From assembly GCA_947450405.1 (NCBI GenBank), contig CANFVI010000020.1, forward strand, positions 1 to 15,573: a DNA stretch of 15,573 nucleotides, read 5' to 3'. Origin of the DNA: Flavobacteriales bacterium. Lineage in GTDB: Bacteria > Bacteroidota > Bacteroidia > NS11-12g > UBA955. Made by a program: the position numbers and the translations under genes. Below, one piece after another: positions 7,097 to 15,074 of this stretch. Under the pieces are notes generated by a model. It had not been told where the DNA came from and searched no databases. It was given only the letters and a program-made list of their open reading frames with translations. Numbering within the stretch: the stretch's first letter is position 1; each line of letters opens with the position of its first letter.

Positions 7097-8749
7097 ATGA
7101 CAATTAAAATACCAAAATGGCTAATTCTGTGTATCGTAGCTTTTTTCTTAAGTTCGGGCTCTAGATTGGTGAATGATTTATTTGAATTCTCTAAAAATCT
7201 CGAAATTTTCTCCGCGGTATACAAAGAAGTTGGCGACAAATATGTTGATGAAGTTCCACCTGGAAAACTTGCAAAAACTGCCATTTCGGCAATGCTTTCT
7301 AGTTTAGATCCTTACACTGTCTTTTTTAGTGAATATCAAGCAGAAGAAGCACTTATAGAACGCCAAGGTGAATACGGAGGTGTGGGTTGCCGGGTCATTT
7401 ATAGAGATAAATTCCCAGTAATTTCTGAAATTATAGAGGGTTACGCATTTGATAAAGCCGACATCAGAATTGGCGATATAATTACCCAAGTTGGTCAAAC
7501 AAATAATTTGCAATCCACTGAAAATGCCAATCAGGAATTTATTTTTGAACAATTTAGAGGTGCACCACAGTCACAATTTACCGTTATCATTAAACGCGGA
7601 AATGAAATTTTAACCAAAAATATTGTTCGAACAAACGTTAAAACAAAGAGTGTTCCCTATGCCGGTATGATCTCCAACAATATCGGATATATCAAATTAG
7701 ATGAATTTGGGCAGCAATGTTCAAATGAAATTGAAATTGAATTGAAAAAATTGCAAAACAGCCATGAATTAAAAGGCTTGGTTCTTGATTTACGCAATAA
7801 TGGTGGGGGACTTTTAAACGAAGCCGTAAACATTGTTGGATTGTTTGTAGGCGAAAATAAACTTGTGGTTTCTTTGAAAGGCAAAAATCAGGAGGGACCA
7901 AAAAAATGGATTACCTCATCACCTGCAGTTGCACCGAATTTACCACTTGTGGTATTGGTTAACAAAAACTCGGCATCGGCATCGGAAGTAGTAAGTGGGA
8001 GTTTACAAGACATGGACCGCGCTGTAATTGTTGGGCAAACTAGTTTTGGAAAAGGATTGGTTCAAAATTACTCAACACTACCCTATCGAACCCAAATGAA
8101 AATAACCACTGCCCGCTATTACACTCCAAGTGGCAGGTGTATTCAAAAACTTCAATACGATGAAAAGGATGAATTCGGCAAAGCAACAGTAAAATCAAAC
8201 GAACAAAAGAAAATCTTTAAAACGAAAAACGGTCGTATTGTATACGACGCTGGAGGAATTGACCCAGATGTAATTCTTCCTTTATTCGGAGGTACGCAAA
8301 TGATTCATTGGCTTGAAAAAGAGTTCTTTATTTTCGATTGGGCAAATAAATTCACGCAATTTCACCCCGATTATTTAAAAAATCCTGAACAAATTCAACT
8401 AAATATTGCCAATTCTCAAATAGATTTCGAACAATACATTTTGACAAAAGGCCCTAAAATCATGCAAAACAATTGGCATAACCATTTGAGAAAGCAAGGT
8501 AGTGATAGCTTTTGGACACAACAAATGGGGTTGTATAACATTGATGAAAAAAAATTAATTGCATTTTTAAATAACGGCCTCGCAACTAACAAAAATCAAA
8601 TTGCAACTCAATTAAAATTGGCCCTGTTTAAGCGCTGTTTCAAAGAAGAAAAATACTATGCCAATTCTCTGAAAATAGACAATGAAATTGAACGTTGTAT
8701 TGAAATCCTAAATGCTCCTGAAAGAATTAAATTGATTTTAAAACAATGA
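7097..8749 (+). CDS. S41 family C-terminal processing protease (CtpA/Prc type)
   Basis: The 550-residue serine protease is held in the periplasm by an N-terminal hydrophobic segment (residues 8-20) that may be a signal peptide or anchor. A PDZ domain spans about 88-170 (GGVGCRV and IRIGDIITQVG visible). The S41 core carries the Ser-Lys dyad: Ser294 in NSASASEVV and Lys319 in SFGKG, 25 residues apart as in E. coli Prc (Ser430/Lys455), with Gln323 four residues after the lysine as in Prc. The core ends near DAGGIDPDV (384-392). A further 155 residues of helical, charged sequence have no motif I know; comparable lengths occur in Bacteroidota S41 proteins. These proteases trim or degrade exported proteins recognised at their C-termini. 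It heads the operon, and its TGA overlaps the next ATG by 4 bases (ATGA). Confidence 0.95.
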   Translation: MTIKIPKWLILCIVAFFLSSGSRLVNDLFEFSKNLEIFSAVYKEVGDKYVDEVPPGKLAKTAISAMLSSLDPYTVFFSEYQAEEALIERQGEYGGVGCRVIYRDKFPVISEIIEGYAFDKADIRIGDIITQVGQTNNLQSTENANQEFIFEQFRGAPQSQFTVIIKRGNEILTKNIVRTNVKTKSVPYAGMISNNIGYIKLDEFGQQCSNEIEIELKKLQNSHELKGLVLDLRNNGGGLLNEAVNIVGLFVGENKLVVSLKGKNQEGPKKWITSSPAVAPNLPLVVLVNKNSASASEVVSGSLQDMDRAVIVGQTSFGKGLVQNYSTLPYRTQMKITTARYYTPSGRCIQKLQYDEKDEFGKATVKSNEQKKIFKTKNGRIVYDAGGIDPDVILPLFGGTQMIHWLEKEFFIFDWANKFTQFHPDYLKNPEQIQLNIANSQIDFEQYILTKGPKIMQNNWHNHLRKQGSDSFWTQQMGLYNIDEKKLIAFLNNGLATNKNQIATQLKLALFKRCFKEEKYYANSLKIDNEIERCIEILNAPERIKLILKQ

Positions 8750-9579
8750 TTTCAGATTTCATTATTTTAATTATTGGGGGATGTTTGGGTGGCTTTTTAG
8801 CCGGATTATTGGGCGTTGGTGGTGGAATGATTTTTATTCCATTCATACAATACATGTTATCAAAGTTTTCATATATTCCTGATTCTGAAATTGTGAAATT
8901 CACTTTGGCAAACTCAATTGGATTGGTTTTTTTAAGTGGAATTTCTGGAATTACAAGACAAATAAAATTAAAAATTTATAGTTTCAAAAACAGTTTATAC
9001 ATTGGAATACCTGGAGCAATTGCTGCTTCAACAATGAATTGGGCAATACAAAATGGAAATTGGTATATCAAATCAGATTTCCAAAAAGTATTCCTTTTGT
9101 TTCTCATCCTTTCAATATTAAACATGCTTTTCGGTAAGCAAAGTCATGAATCCGAGCAAAATGACATTGGCAATAAAACATTGTCGAAAATTATATTAGG
9201 AATACTAGCAGGCACCGTGGTTGCTTTGAGTGGATTGGGCGGTGGAATTATTATGGTTCCCCTAATTCGATATTTACTTAAAAAACCAATTCACGAGGCT
9301 ACGTCACTGAGTTTGAGCATCGTTCCACTTTTATCGTTGGTTCCTGTCATTCAAAACATGACGGCTAAAAATGTCCCTCATTTGATTCAAAACGGCTATC
9401 ATTTTCCTATGTCGGGATATATTATTTGGCCATATTTTATTCCACTTGCAGTTGGAGCCATATTTTTTTCATCTTTTGGACAGAAAACAGCACAAAAAGT
9501 GCCCGTTTTATGGCTAAGAGTTATATTTGCTGTACTTTCAACCATAATATTAATAAAAACACTCTATGAAATTTTCTAA
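8746..9579 (+). CDS. TauE/SafE family membrane permease
   Basis: The 277-residue protein is almost wholly hydrophobic and shows the internal duplication of the TauE/SafE (DUF81) family: a glycine-rich AGLLGVGGG at residues 19-27 of the first half, and GTVVALSGLGGG at 156-167 of the second, each followed by a Phe/Val-Pro (IFIPF, IMVPL). About eight membrane helices can be made out, with a polar linker near residues 130-147. Members export sulfite, sulfoacetate or similar anions across the inner membrane, but many are of unknown substrate and none can be read from the sequence. The start overlaps the S41 stop as ATGA, and the 3' end overlaps the next frame by 14 bases if that gene uses its first ATG, so translational coupling is likely. 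Confidence 0.92.
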   Translation: MISDFIILIIGGCLGGFLAGLLGVGGGMIFIPFIQYMLSKFSYIPDSEIVKFTLANSIGLVFLSGISGITRQIKLKIYSFKNSLYIGIPGAIAASTMNWAIQNGNWYIKSDFQKVFLLFLILSILNMLFGKQSHESEQNDIGNKTLSKIILGILAGTVVALSGLGGGIIMVPLIRYLLKKPIHEATSLSLSIVPLLSLVPVIQNMTAKNVPHLIQNGYHFPMSGYIIWPYFIPLAVGAIFFSSFGQKTAQKVPVLWLRVIFAVLSTIILIKTLYEIF

Positions 9580-11260
9580 TATGTTAAAAATCAATACATT
9601 TTCAATCCTTTTTGGATGTGTATTTTCAGTTTCTGCACAAAATACAGAAATGGAAAAAGAAAAAGCCAGACTAAAAGCAGACATATCGTTTTTAGCTTCT
9701 GATCAGTTGGGTGGTCGTCAAACCGGTTCGCCAGGAGAATTGGCCAGCGCAACTTATATTAGAAATGAATTCAAGAAAAACAAATTATCATTGCTTGGAA
9801 AAGATGGTTTTCAAGAATTTAGCATCATTCAACTTCGTATTGCAACTGAAAAATGTAAATTTTCAGTAAATTCCTCAAATGGATTTGTTAATGACTTTAA
9901 ATTGTTTGAAGAATATTACCCATTGTCATTATCTTCAAACAACGACAGTATTACAGCAGAAACGGTAGATGTTGGATACGGTTTGGTAAGTGAAAAAGCG
10001 AACAGAGATGACTACGCCGGTATGGATGTTGCGGGAAAAGTGGCTGTAATTCGTTTTGGATATTTAGGTTCTGATGAAAACCCAAATTCTCCATTGGCAG
10101 AAGTTTCAGACATTACAACCAAAGTAAAAGAAGCCGAAAAAAGAGGTGTGGTTGGTATCATTTTCATTCGTGCAAAAATGACGGATGAAGATCCAAGCGG
10201 ACAATTAAGTCGTACCGTTGTGCCTACCAAAATGCCAATTTTTTATTTTAAACCTAAAAATAACTTTTTGAGAGGAAATGTTACCATGAAGAGTTTTTTA
10301 TGGTCTCCTACAGCCGTTGGTCACAATGTGATGGCATTTAAAAACAACCATCGCAAAAAAACAGTAGTGATTTGCGCACATCATGACCATATTGGCAACA
10401 ATGAATATGACAATAGCAAAATCAAGGGCATTACCGGTATTCATAATGGAGCAGATGACAATGCAAGTGGAGTGGCTACATTGCTTGAACTGTCTAGAAA
10501 ATTAAAAGGCTGGAAATACCGCAAAAACAATTATTTATTTTTGGCATTTAGCGGAGAAGAATTGGGATTAATTGGTTCAAAATTCTTTGTCCAAAACCCT
10601 CAAATTCCATTAAAAAGTATCAATTATGTAATCAATATTGATATGTTAGGTAGAATTGATTCAACCAAACAAATGCTAACCATCAATGGTATTGGAACTT
10701 CCCCAGATTGGGCAACAACATTACCTAAATTAAAATTAGACACCACTCAATTAAAAATAACTACTACCGAAAGCGGCATGGGTCCTAGTGACCATGCAAG
10801 TTTTTATTTGGCGGGAATTCCTGTTTTACATTTCTTTAGCGGTCAACACAGAGATTACCATACTCCAGATGATGACGAATACAAGATTAATTACCAAGGA
10901 ATGTATAACAGCATTGAAGTAATTAAACAGGTTGTAAAATTAAACAACAAGTGTAAAAAGTTACCATTTACCAAAACCAAAGATTCAACACCAGGCAGAA
11001 GTAAATTTAAAATTGCCATGGGTGTAATGCCAGATTATTCTTATTCTGGAAAAGGAATGAGAATTGACGGTGTTTCTGAAAACAAACCTGCAATGAAGGC
11101 TGGTTTAATGAGAAACGATATCATTATCAAGTTAGGAGATAATACTGTTACAGGTGTTGAAGATTATATGGTTGCCTTAAGCAAATTTAATGCTGGCGAT
11201 AAAACTACCGCTACCATTATAAGAGGATCTGAAACCATAACCAAAGAAATTCAATTTTAA
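9566..11260 (+). CDS. M28 family zinc aminopeptidase with PA and PDZ domains
   Basis: The 564-residue exported metallopeptidase has a signal peptide ending SVSAQ (residue 25). A PA domain lies at about 130-240 (YAGMDVAGKVAVIRFG, then RGVVGIIFI). The M28 catalytic domain follows with all expected residues: His272 and Asp274 in AHHDH, Asp297 in GADDN, the Glu331-Glu332 pair in FSGEE, Asp359 in NIDMLG and His432 in DYHTPDD. This fits two zinc ions plus a catalytic glutamate, so it should be active. A C-terminal PDZ domain (about 480-564, with GMRIDGVSENKPAMKAGL) is the second PDZ protein of this operon. It probably removes N-terminal residues from peptides in the periplasm or at the surface; the specificity is unknown. 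The ATG at 9581, one base past the stop of the permease gene, is an equally good start and still leaves a full signal peptide. Its final A is shared with the metF ATG. Confidence 0.94.
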   Translation: MKFSNMLKINTFSILFGCVFSVSAQNTEMEKEKARLKADISFLASDQLGGRQTGSPGELASATYIRNEFKKNKLSLLGKDGFQEFSIIQLRIATEKCKFSVNSSNGFVNDFKLFEEYYPLSLSSNNDSITAETVDVGYGLVSEKANRDDYAGMDVAGKVAVIRFGYLGSDENPNSPLAEVSDITTKVKEAEKRGVVGIIFIRAKMTDEDPSGQLSRTVVPTKMPIFYFKPKNNFLRGNVTMKSFLWSPTAVGHNVMAFKNNHRKKTVVICAHHDHIGNNEYDNSKIKGITGIHNGADDNASGVATLLELSRKLKGWKYRKNNYLFLAFSGEELGLIGSKFFVQNPQIPLKSINYVINIDMLGRIDSTKQMLTINGIGTSPDWATTLPKLKLDTTQLKITTTESGMGPSDHASFYLAGIPVLHFFSGQHRDYHTPDDDEYKINYQGMYNSIEVIKQVVKLNNKCKKLPFTKTKDSTPGRSKFKIAMGVMPDYSYSGKGMRIDGVSENKPAMKAGLMRNDIIIKLGDNTVTGVEDYMVALSKFNAGDKTTATIIRGSETITKEIQF

Positions 11261-12213
11261 TGAAAATAATTGAACATATAGAAAATAGAAAATCAACCCT
11301 GTTTTCATTTGAAATATTACCTCCGCTCAAAGGATTGGGCATTCAAAGCATTTACAATGCAATTGACCCTTTGCTTGAGTTTAATCCGTCTTTTATTGAC
11401 GTAACCTACCATAGAGAAGATTTTGTACTTAAAAAGCGTGTAGATGGCACATATGATCGAATTTCGACCCGCAAACGACCAGGAACGGTAGCAATTTGTG
11501 CGGCAATTCAAAATCATTACAAAATTGACGCTGTTCCTCACCTAATTTGCGGTGGATTTACCAAAGACGACACTGAAACAGCACTAATTGAATTAAATTT
11601 CTTAGGAATCGACAATGTACTTGCACTTAGGGGCGATGCCAGAAAAGGCGATATGTATTTTGAGCCGGAAGTGGATGGAAATAAAAACGCGTTAGATTTA
11701 ATTCATCAAATTAAAAATATGAATTCAGGAATTTATTTAGATGAAGAGCTTACCATTGTTCATGAATCTAATTTCTGCATTGGAGCCGCTTGCTATCCTG
11801 AAAAACATGGCGATGCACCAAACATCCAAACAGATATGAAATATTTGAAGCGAAAAGTTGAAGCCGGTGCCGAATTTTTAGTTACACAGATGTTTTTTGA
11901 TAACAAAGATTATTTTCAATTTGTGGAACGCTGCCGCGAAAACGGAATAAATGTACCCATTATTCCCGGGTTAAAACCATTGGCTTCGAAAAAACAACTT
12001 ATTGCCTTGCCAAAAATCTTCAATATTGATTTGCCTGAAGCATTAACCAATGAAGTTGAAAAATGCAAAACAGATAAAGAAGTTATTGAACTAGGAAATC
12101 AATGGGCGATTGAGCAATGTAAAGCACTCATAAAAGCAGATGTTCCAGTACTTCATTTTTATACAATGGGCAAAAGCGCTCAAACTCAGGCCATTTGTCA
12201 AGCCATTTTTTAA
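11260..12213 (+). CDS. metF: Methylenetetrahydrofolate reductase
   Basis: The 317-residue cytoplasmic flavoprotein reduces 5,10-methylene-tetrahydrofolate to 5-methyl-tetrahydrofolate, the methyl donor for methionine synthesis. Typical MetF blocks of the FAD-binding TIM barrel appear in order: FSFEILPP (15-22, with the conserved Glu18), PHLICGG (93-99), LALRGD (121-126, Asp126 matching the flavin-contacting Asp of the E. coli enzyme), ACYPEKH (177-183), TQMFFD (209-214) and PGLKP (236-240). The length is close to that of E. coli MetF. The ATG shares its A with the TAA of the M28 gene (TAATG), so translation is probably coupled. No methionine-type riboswitch can lie upstream, since there is no intergenic space; control would come from the operon promoter. 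Its place between envelope genes and rsgA is not explained by function. Confidence 0.96.
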   Translation: MKIIEHIENRKSTLFSFEILPPLKGLGIQSIYNAIDPLLEFNPSFIDVTYHREDFVLKKRVDGTYDRISTRKRPGTVAICAAIQNHYKIDAVPHLICGGFTKDDTETALIELNFLGIDNVLALRGDARKGDMYFEPEVDGNKNALDLIHQIKNMNSGIYLDEELTIVHESNFCIGAACYPEKHGDAPNIQTDMKYLKRKVEAGAEFLVTQMFFDNKDYFQFVERCRENGINVPIIPGLKPLASKKQLIALPKIFNIDLPEALTNEVEKCKTDKEVIELGNQWAIEQCKALIKADVPVLHFYTMGKSAQTQAICQAIF

Positions 12214-12216
12214 AGA

Positions 12217-13143
12217 ATGTTAGATGCTACCGTAATTAAATCAACCGGAAGTTGGTATATTGTTAGAACCAATGATGGCCAAATAATTCGGGCTAGAACC
12301 AGGGGTAAAATGCGGTTACACATTGTTGACACAAGCAATCCTGTTGCAGTTGGCGACCTTGTAAATATTGAATTAGATGCTAATTATGAAAATACTGGAT
12401 CAATTACTGAAGTAAAACCGCGCAATAATTGGATAATCCGTAAAGCAAATAAACTAAGTTCAAAAAGGCAAATCCTTGCAACCAATTTAGATGCTGCCAT
12501 TTTGGTGGCCAGCCTTTTTGCTCCTAGAACATCATTGGGTTTTATTGACCGATTCATTTTATGCTGTCAATCGATGCATGTTCCAGCTGTTCTGTTTTTA
12601 AATAAAACAGACCTCTTAAAAGATGAAATCACCAAAGTCACAGAAGAATTAAATAGAATTTACAAAGATGCTGAAGTAACAATTTTGGTTGGTTCTGCTA
12701 GAAAAAACCAAGGTTTAGAACCTTTGCTGAATTTTATTTCTGGAAAAAGAATTTTATTGGCGGGACATTCTGGGGTTGGGAAATCTACCATACTCAATAC
12801 ATTATTTCCAGGTGTCAGGGCCAAAGTTGGTAGTATTTCTGAATCTCACGAAAAAGGAAGACACACCACTACTTTCGCTGAAATGTTTATTCTCGATAAT
12901 AACACGCAAATTATTGACACTCCAGGAATCCGCGATTTTGGCGTGGTTGATATTCCCGATGAAGAAATTGCTCATTATTTTCCTGAATTTAGAGCCGTGA
13001 TGAGTCAATGTAGATTCAATAATTGCAAACACGAACATGAACCCGATTGCGGGGTTTTAAAAGCTGTTGCAGAGGGTATCGTTCCACAAGAACGGTATTA
13101 TAGCTATTTGAGTATTTTACACAACGAAGACATGTATAAATAA
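12217..13143 (+). CDS. rsgA: Ribosome small-subunit biogenesis GTPase RsgA
   Basis: The 308-residue GTPase binds the 30S subunit and checks late maturation of its decoding centre. An N-terminal OB-fold (about 1-70) precedes the circularly permuted GTPase domain, where the motifs run G4-G5-G1-G2-G3: NKTD (129-132), SARK (160-163), the P-loop GHSGVGKST (183-191), HTTTF (216-220) and DTPG (234-237). The C-terminal zinc finger has Cys265, Cys270, His272 and Cys278. All are intact. It follows metF by 3 bases with an A-rich AAAGA before the ATG and no clear Shine-Dalgarno. It lies in the same operon; RsgA would be expected to be needed during growth, consistent with steady expression. Confidence 0.97.
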   Translation: MLDATVIKSTGSWYIVRTNDGQIIRARTRGKMRLHIVDTSNPVAVGDLVNIELDANYENTGSITEVKPRNNWIIRKANKLSSKRQILATNLDAAILVASLFAPRTSLGFIDRFILCCQSMHVPAVLFLNKTDLLKDEITKVTEELNRIYKDAEVTILVGSARKNQGLEPLLNFISGKRILLAGHSGVGKSTILNTLFPGVRAKVGSISESHEKGRHTTTFAEMFILDNNTQIIDTPGIRDFGVVDIPDEEIAHYFPEFRAVMSQCRFNNCKHEHEPDCGVLKAVAEGIVPQERYYSYLSILHNEDMYK

Positions 13144-13162
13144 CGATATTTGTAAATATTTG

Positions 13163-14566
13163 ATGAAATTATCCCTCAAAAATATCATTTTTCTCTGGCT
13201 TGCACTCGCTTCGCTTTTCACGCAATCGTGCATTAAGAGTGACCAATATGCTGCAAATTCTAAATTGATATTTTCTAAGGATACTGTTTATTTTGATACT
13301 ATTTTCACCAGAATGCCGGGTACAACCTACCCCATTTCTGTGACCAAAATGCTCAGTATAAAAAACAATGAAAATGCATGGGTAAAAGCCAATTTCAAAG
13401 TTGCTGGAGGATCAAATTCACCTTACAAAATCAATATAGATGGAATTGCTGGTAAAGAAATTAAAGATTTAGATATTGGCCCAAATGACAGTGTTTTCAT
13501 TTTTGTTCAATGTGCTTTAGAAGCCAACAACACAAATAATCCAGCGTTGGTTTTAGATAGTTTAATTGCCAATGTGGGTCAATCAACAAGTAAACTCATT
13601 TTGGCTGCTTATGGCTGGGATGCACACTATGTAAAAAATGAAATTTTACCCAATAATACCGTTTGGAATGATGTTAAAAAACCCTATGTAATTGTTGAAT
13701 CAATAGAAGTAGCTGCTGGAAATACTTTTACCATTGAAAAAGGGGTTCAAGTGTTTGCCTCAGCCAGAACAGGAATATTTGTATTGGGTGATTTCAATAT
13801 TCGTGGAACTGCCCAAGAAAGAGTAAAAATTCGCGGCGATAAACCCGTTTATGCCACTGAAAAACTTCCCAATCAATGGGGTGGAATTTTTTACCTTCCC
13901 GGTGGAAAGGGGAAAATTGAATTTGCCGATATTTCAAATGCAACCATTGGTATTCGGGTAGATTCATTGCTAAATAACACACCCTCGCTAATTATCAATC
14001 AAAGCAAAATTCAATACTGCGGTCAAGCAAGCTTGATTGGTGTAAGCACAAACATCAAAGCAACAAACTGCTTATTTGCTGATGTTGGAAGTTATACTTT
14101 CCTCGCTTATTTGGGGGGAAATTACGTTTTTAATCACTGCACTTTTGCTGAATATTCAGGCATCAATACCAGGCAGCAAGGACATTTGGCAATTACAAAT
14201 ACTCAAAGAGACCCAAATGGAGTTTTATTGAAATGGAAGGATCTAGATTTTACACTTAACAATTCAATAGTTGATGGACCCATGACTGATGAAATATTTA
14301 TTGATAATGTTTCAAAGGCAGTTTTCAATATCAATTCAAATTACAACCTATTAAAATCAAAAGATCCACAGAAATTATTTAATAATACTTCAAATTATTT
14401 CAACAAAAAAAACACGGGGTTTATTGATGTTTCAATTGGCAATTATGGTATTGATTCAACGTCATTTGGAATAGGGAAAGCAGGCGTGAGTAATCCAATT
14501 AACATCATTGATATTAATGGAAAATCAAGGAAAAACCCTTGTGACATTGGTGCTTACGAAAAATAA
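13163..14566 (+). CDS. Beta-helix lipoprotein of the Bacteroidota
   Basis: From the ATG at 13163 the product has 467 residues; a TTG directly before it is a less likely start. A basic start, hydrophobic core and FTQSC (19-23) suggest a lipid-modified Cys23, although the lipobox lacks the usual Leu at -3. Residues 35-150 form a beta-rich domain beginning LIFSKDTVYFDTIFT (35-49), a pattern I recall from other Bacteroidota lipoproteins. From about 190 to 460 the short Ile/Asn-rich strands (NATIGIRVDS, NSIVDGP and others) suggest a right-handed parallel beta-helix, ending with NPCDIGAYEK, the frequent closing motif DIGAYE. It is likely anchored in the outer membrane. No catalytic residues are recognisable and no function is assigned. 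It lies 19 bases after rsgA as the last gene of the operon. Confidence 0.88.
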   Translation: MKLSLKNIIFLWLALASLFTQSCIKSDQYAANSKLIFSKDTVYFDTIFTRMPGTTYPISVTKMLSIKNNENAWVKANFKVAGGSNSPYKINIDGIAGKEIKDLDIGPNDSVFIFVQCALEANNTNNPALVLDSLIANVGQSTSKLILAAYGWDAHYVKNEILPNNTVWNDVKKPYVIVESIEVAAGNTFTIEKGVQVFASARTGIFVLGDFNIRGTAQERVKIRGDKPVYATEKLPNQWGGIFYLPGGKGKIEFADISNATIGIRVDSLLNNTPSLIINQSKIQYCGQASLIGVSTNIKATNCLFADVGSYTFLAYLGGNYVFNHCTFAEYSGINTRQQGHLAITNTQRDPNGVLLKWKDLDFTLNNSIVDGPMTDEIFIDNVSKAVFNINSNYNLLKSKDPQKLFNNTSNYFNKKNTGFIDVSIGNYGIDSTSFGIGKAGVSNPINIIDINGKSRKNPCDIGAYEK

Positions 14567-15025
14567 CTAGTTGCGCTTAGACGCAAAAAAATCCTTCATT
14601 AATTTAGAACATTCTTCTTCAAGTATACCACCTGTAATTTCAGTTTTTTGGTAGACTATTTTATTGCTAATGGTTGAGTAACCAAACTTAGGCTCTTCTG
14701 CTCCATAAACAATTCTTCCAAATCTAGCCCACTTGCTAGCTCCAGCGCACATCACACATGGTTCAATTGTAACAAAAAGAGTACAATCATCTAAAAACTT
14801 ACTATTCATATATTGGGCAGCACTTGTAATGGCCAACATTTCAGCATGCGCGGTTACATCAAGTAATTTTTCAGTCTGATTATACCCTTTTCCAATGATT
14901 TTATTATCACAAACTACAATGGCGCCGATTGGAACTTCGTCATCTTCAAACGCTTGATGAGCCAAATCGAGAGCCTTTCGCATGAAATAGGCATCACTGA
15001 ATATTTCTTCTTGAATATCTTTCAT
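14567..15025 (-). CDS. tadA: tRNA-specific adenosine deaminase
   Basis: The 152-residue cytoplasmic zinc enzyme of the cytidine deaminase superfamily has the expected HAE (His60, Glu62) and PCVMC (Cys90, Cys93) motifs, along with VPIGAIVV (31-38) and TAHAEMLAI (58-66). TadA converts A34 to inosine in tRNA-Arg(ACG), needed for reading CGN codons. Related guanine deaminases share the fold, but the TAHAE context and length favour TadA. It is transcribed towards the lipoprotein gene; its TAG stop abuts the TAA of that gene directly (TAACTAG, 14564-14570). It diverges from bshA across 49 bases. I see no clear promoter on the minus strand there. Confidence 0.9.
   Translation of the reverse strand: MKDIQEEIFSDAYFMRKALDLAHQAFEDDEVPIGAIVVCDNKIIGKGYNQTEKLLDVTAHAEMLAITSAAQYMNSKFLDDCTLFVTIEPCVMCAGASKWARFGRIVYGAEEPKFGYSTISNKIVYQKTEITGGILEEECSKLMKDFFASKRN
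14571..14586 (-). terminator. Possible hairpin at the 3' end of tadA
   Basis: TTGCG (14571-14575) and CGCAA (14582-14586) form a 5-base stem around a 6-base loop inside the last codons of tadA. On the minus strand a TTATTTTT run follows a few bases later, inside the end of the lipoprotein gene. With no space between the convergent genes, any terminator must lie in coding sequence. The stem is short. Confidence 0.25.
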
Positions 15026-15056
15026 TATTTTAATAGCAATTAAGCCTTTTTTTAGT

Positions 15057-15064
15057 GAACTTTG
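15057..15064 (+). promoter_or_regulatory. Possible -7 promoter box of bshA
   Basis: GAACTTTG differs from TAnnTTTG only at its first base and would start transcription about 7 bases before the ATG at 15075. No TTG is seen at 17-23 bases upstream, so support is weak. Confidence 0.25.
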
Positions 15065-15074
15065 TTAATAGATT

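Noticed and set aside
7970..7986. Short tandem repeat in the S41 gene (tcggca units)
   Set aside because: It encodes the conserved Ser-Ala-Ser-Ala-Ser motif around the catalytic serine, so the repeat follows from the protein sequence.
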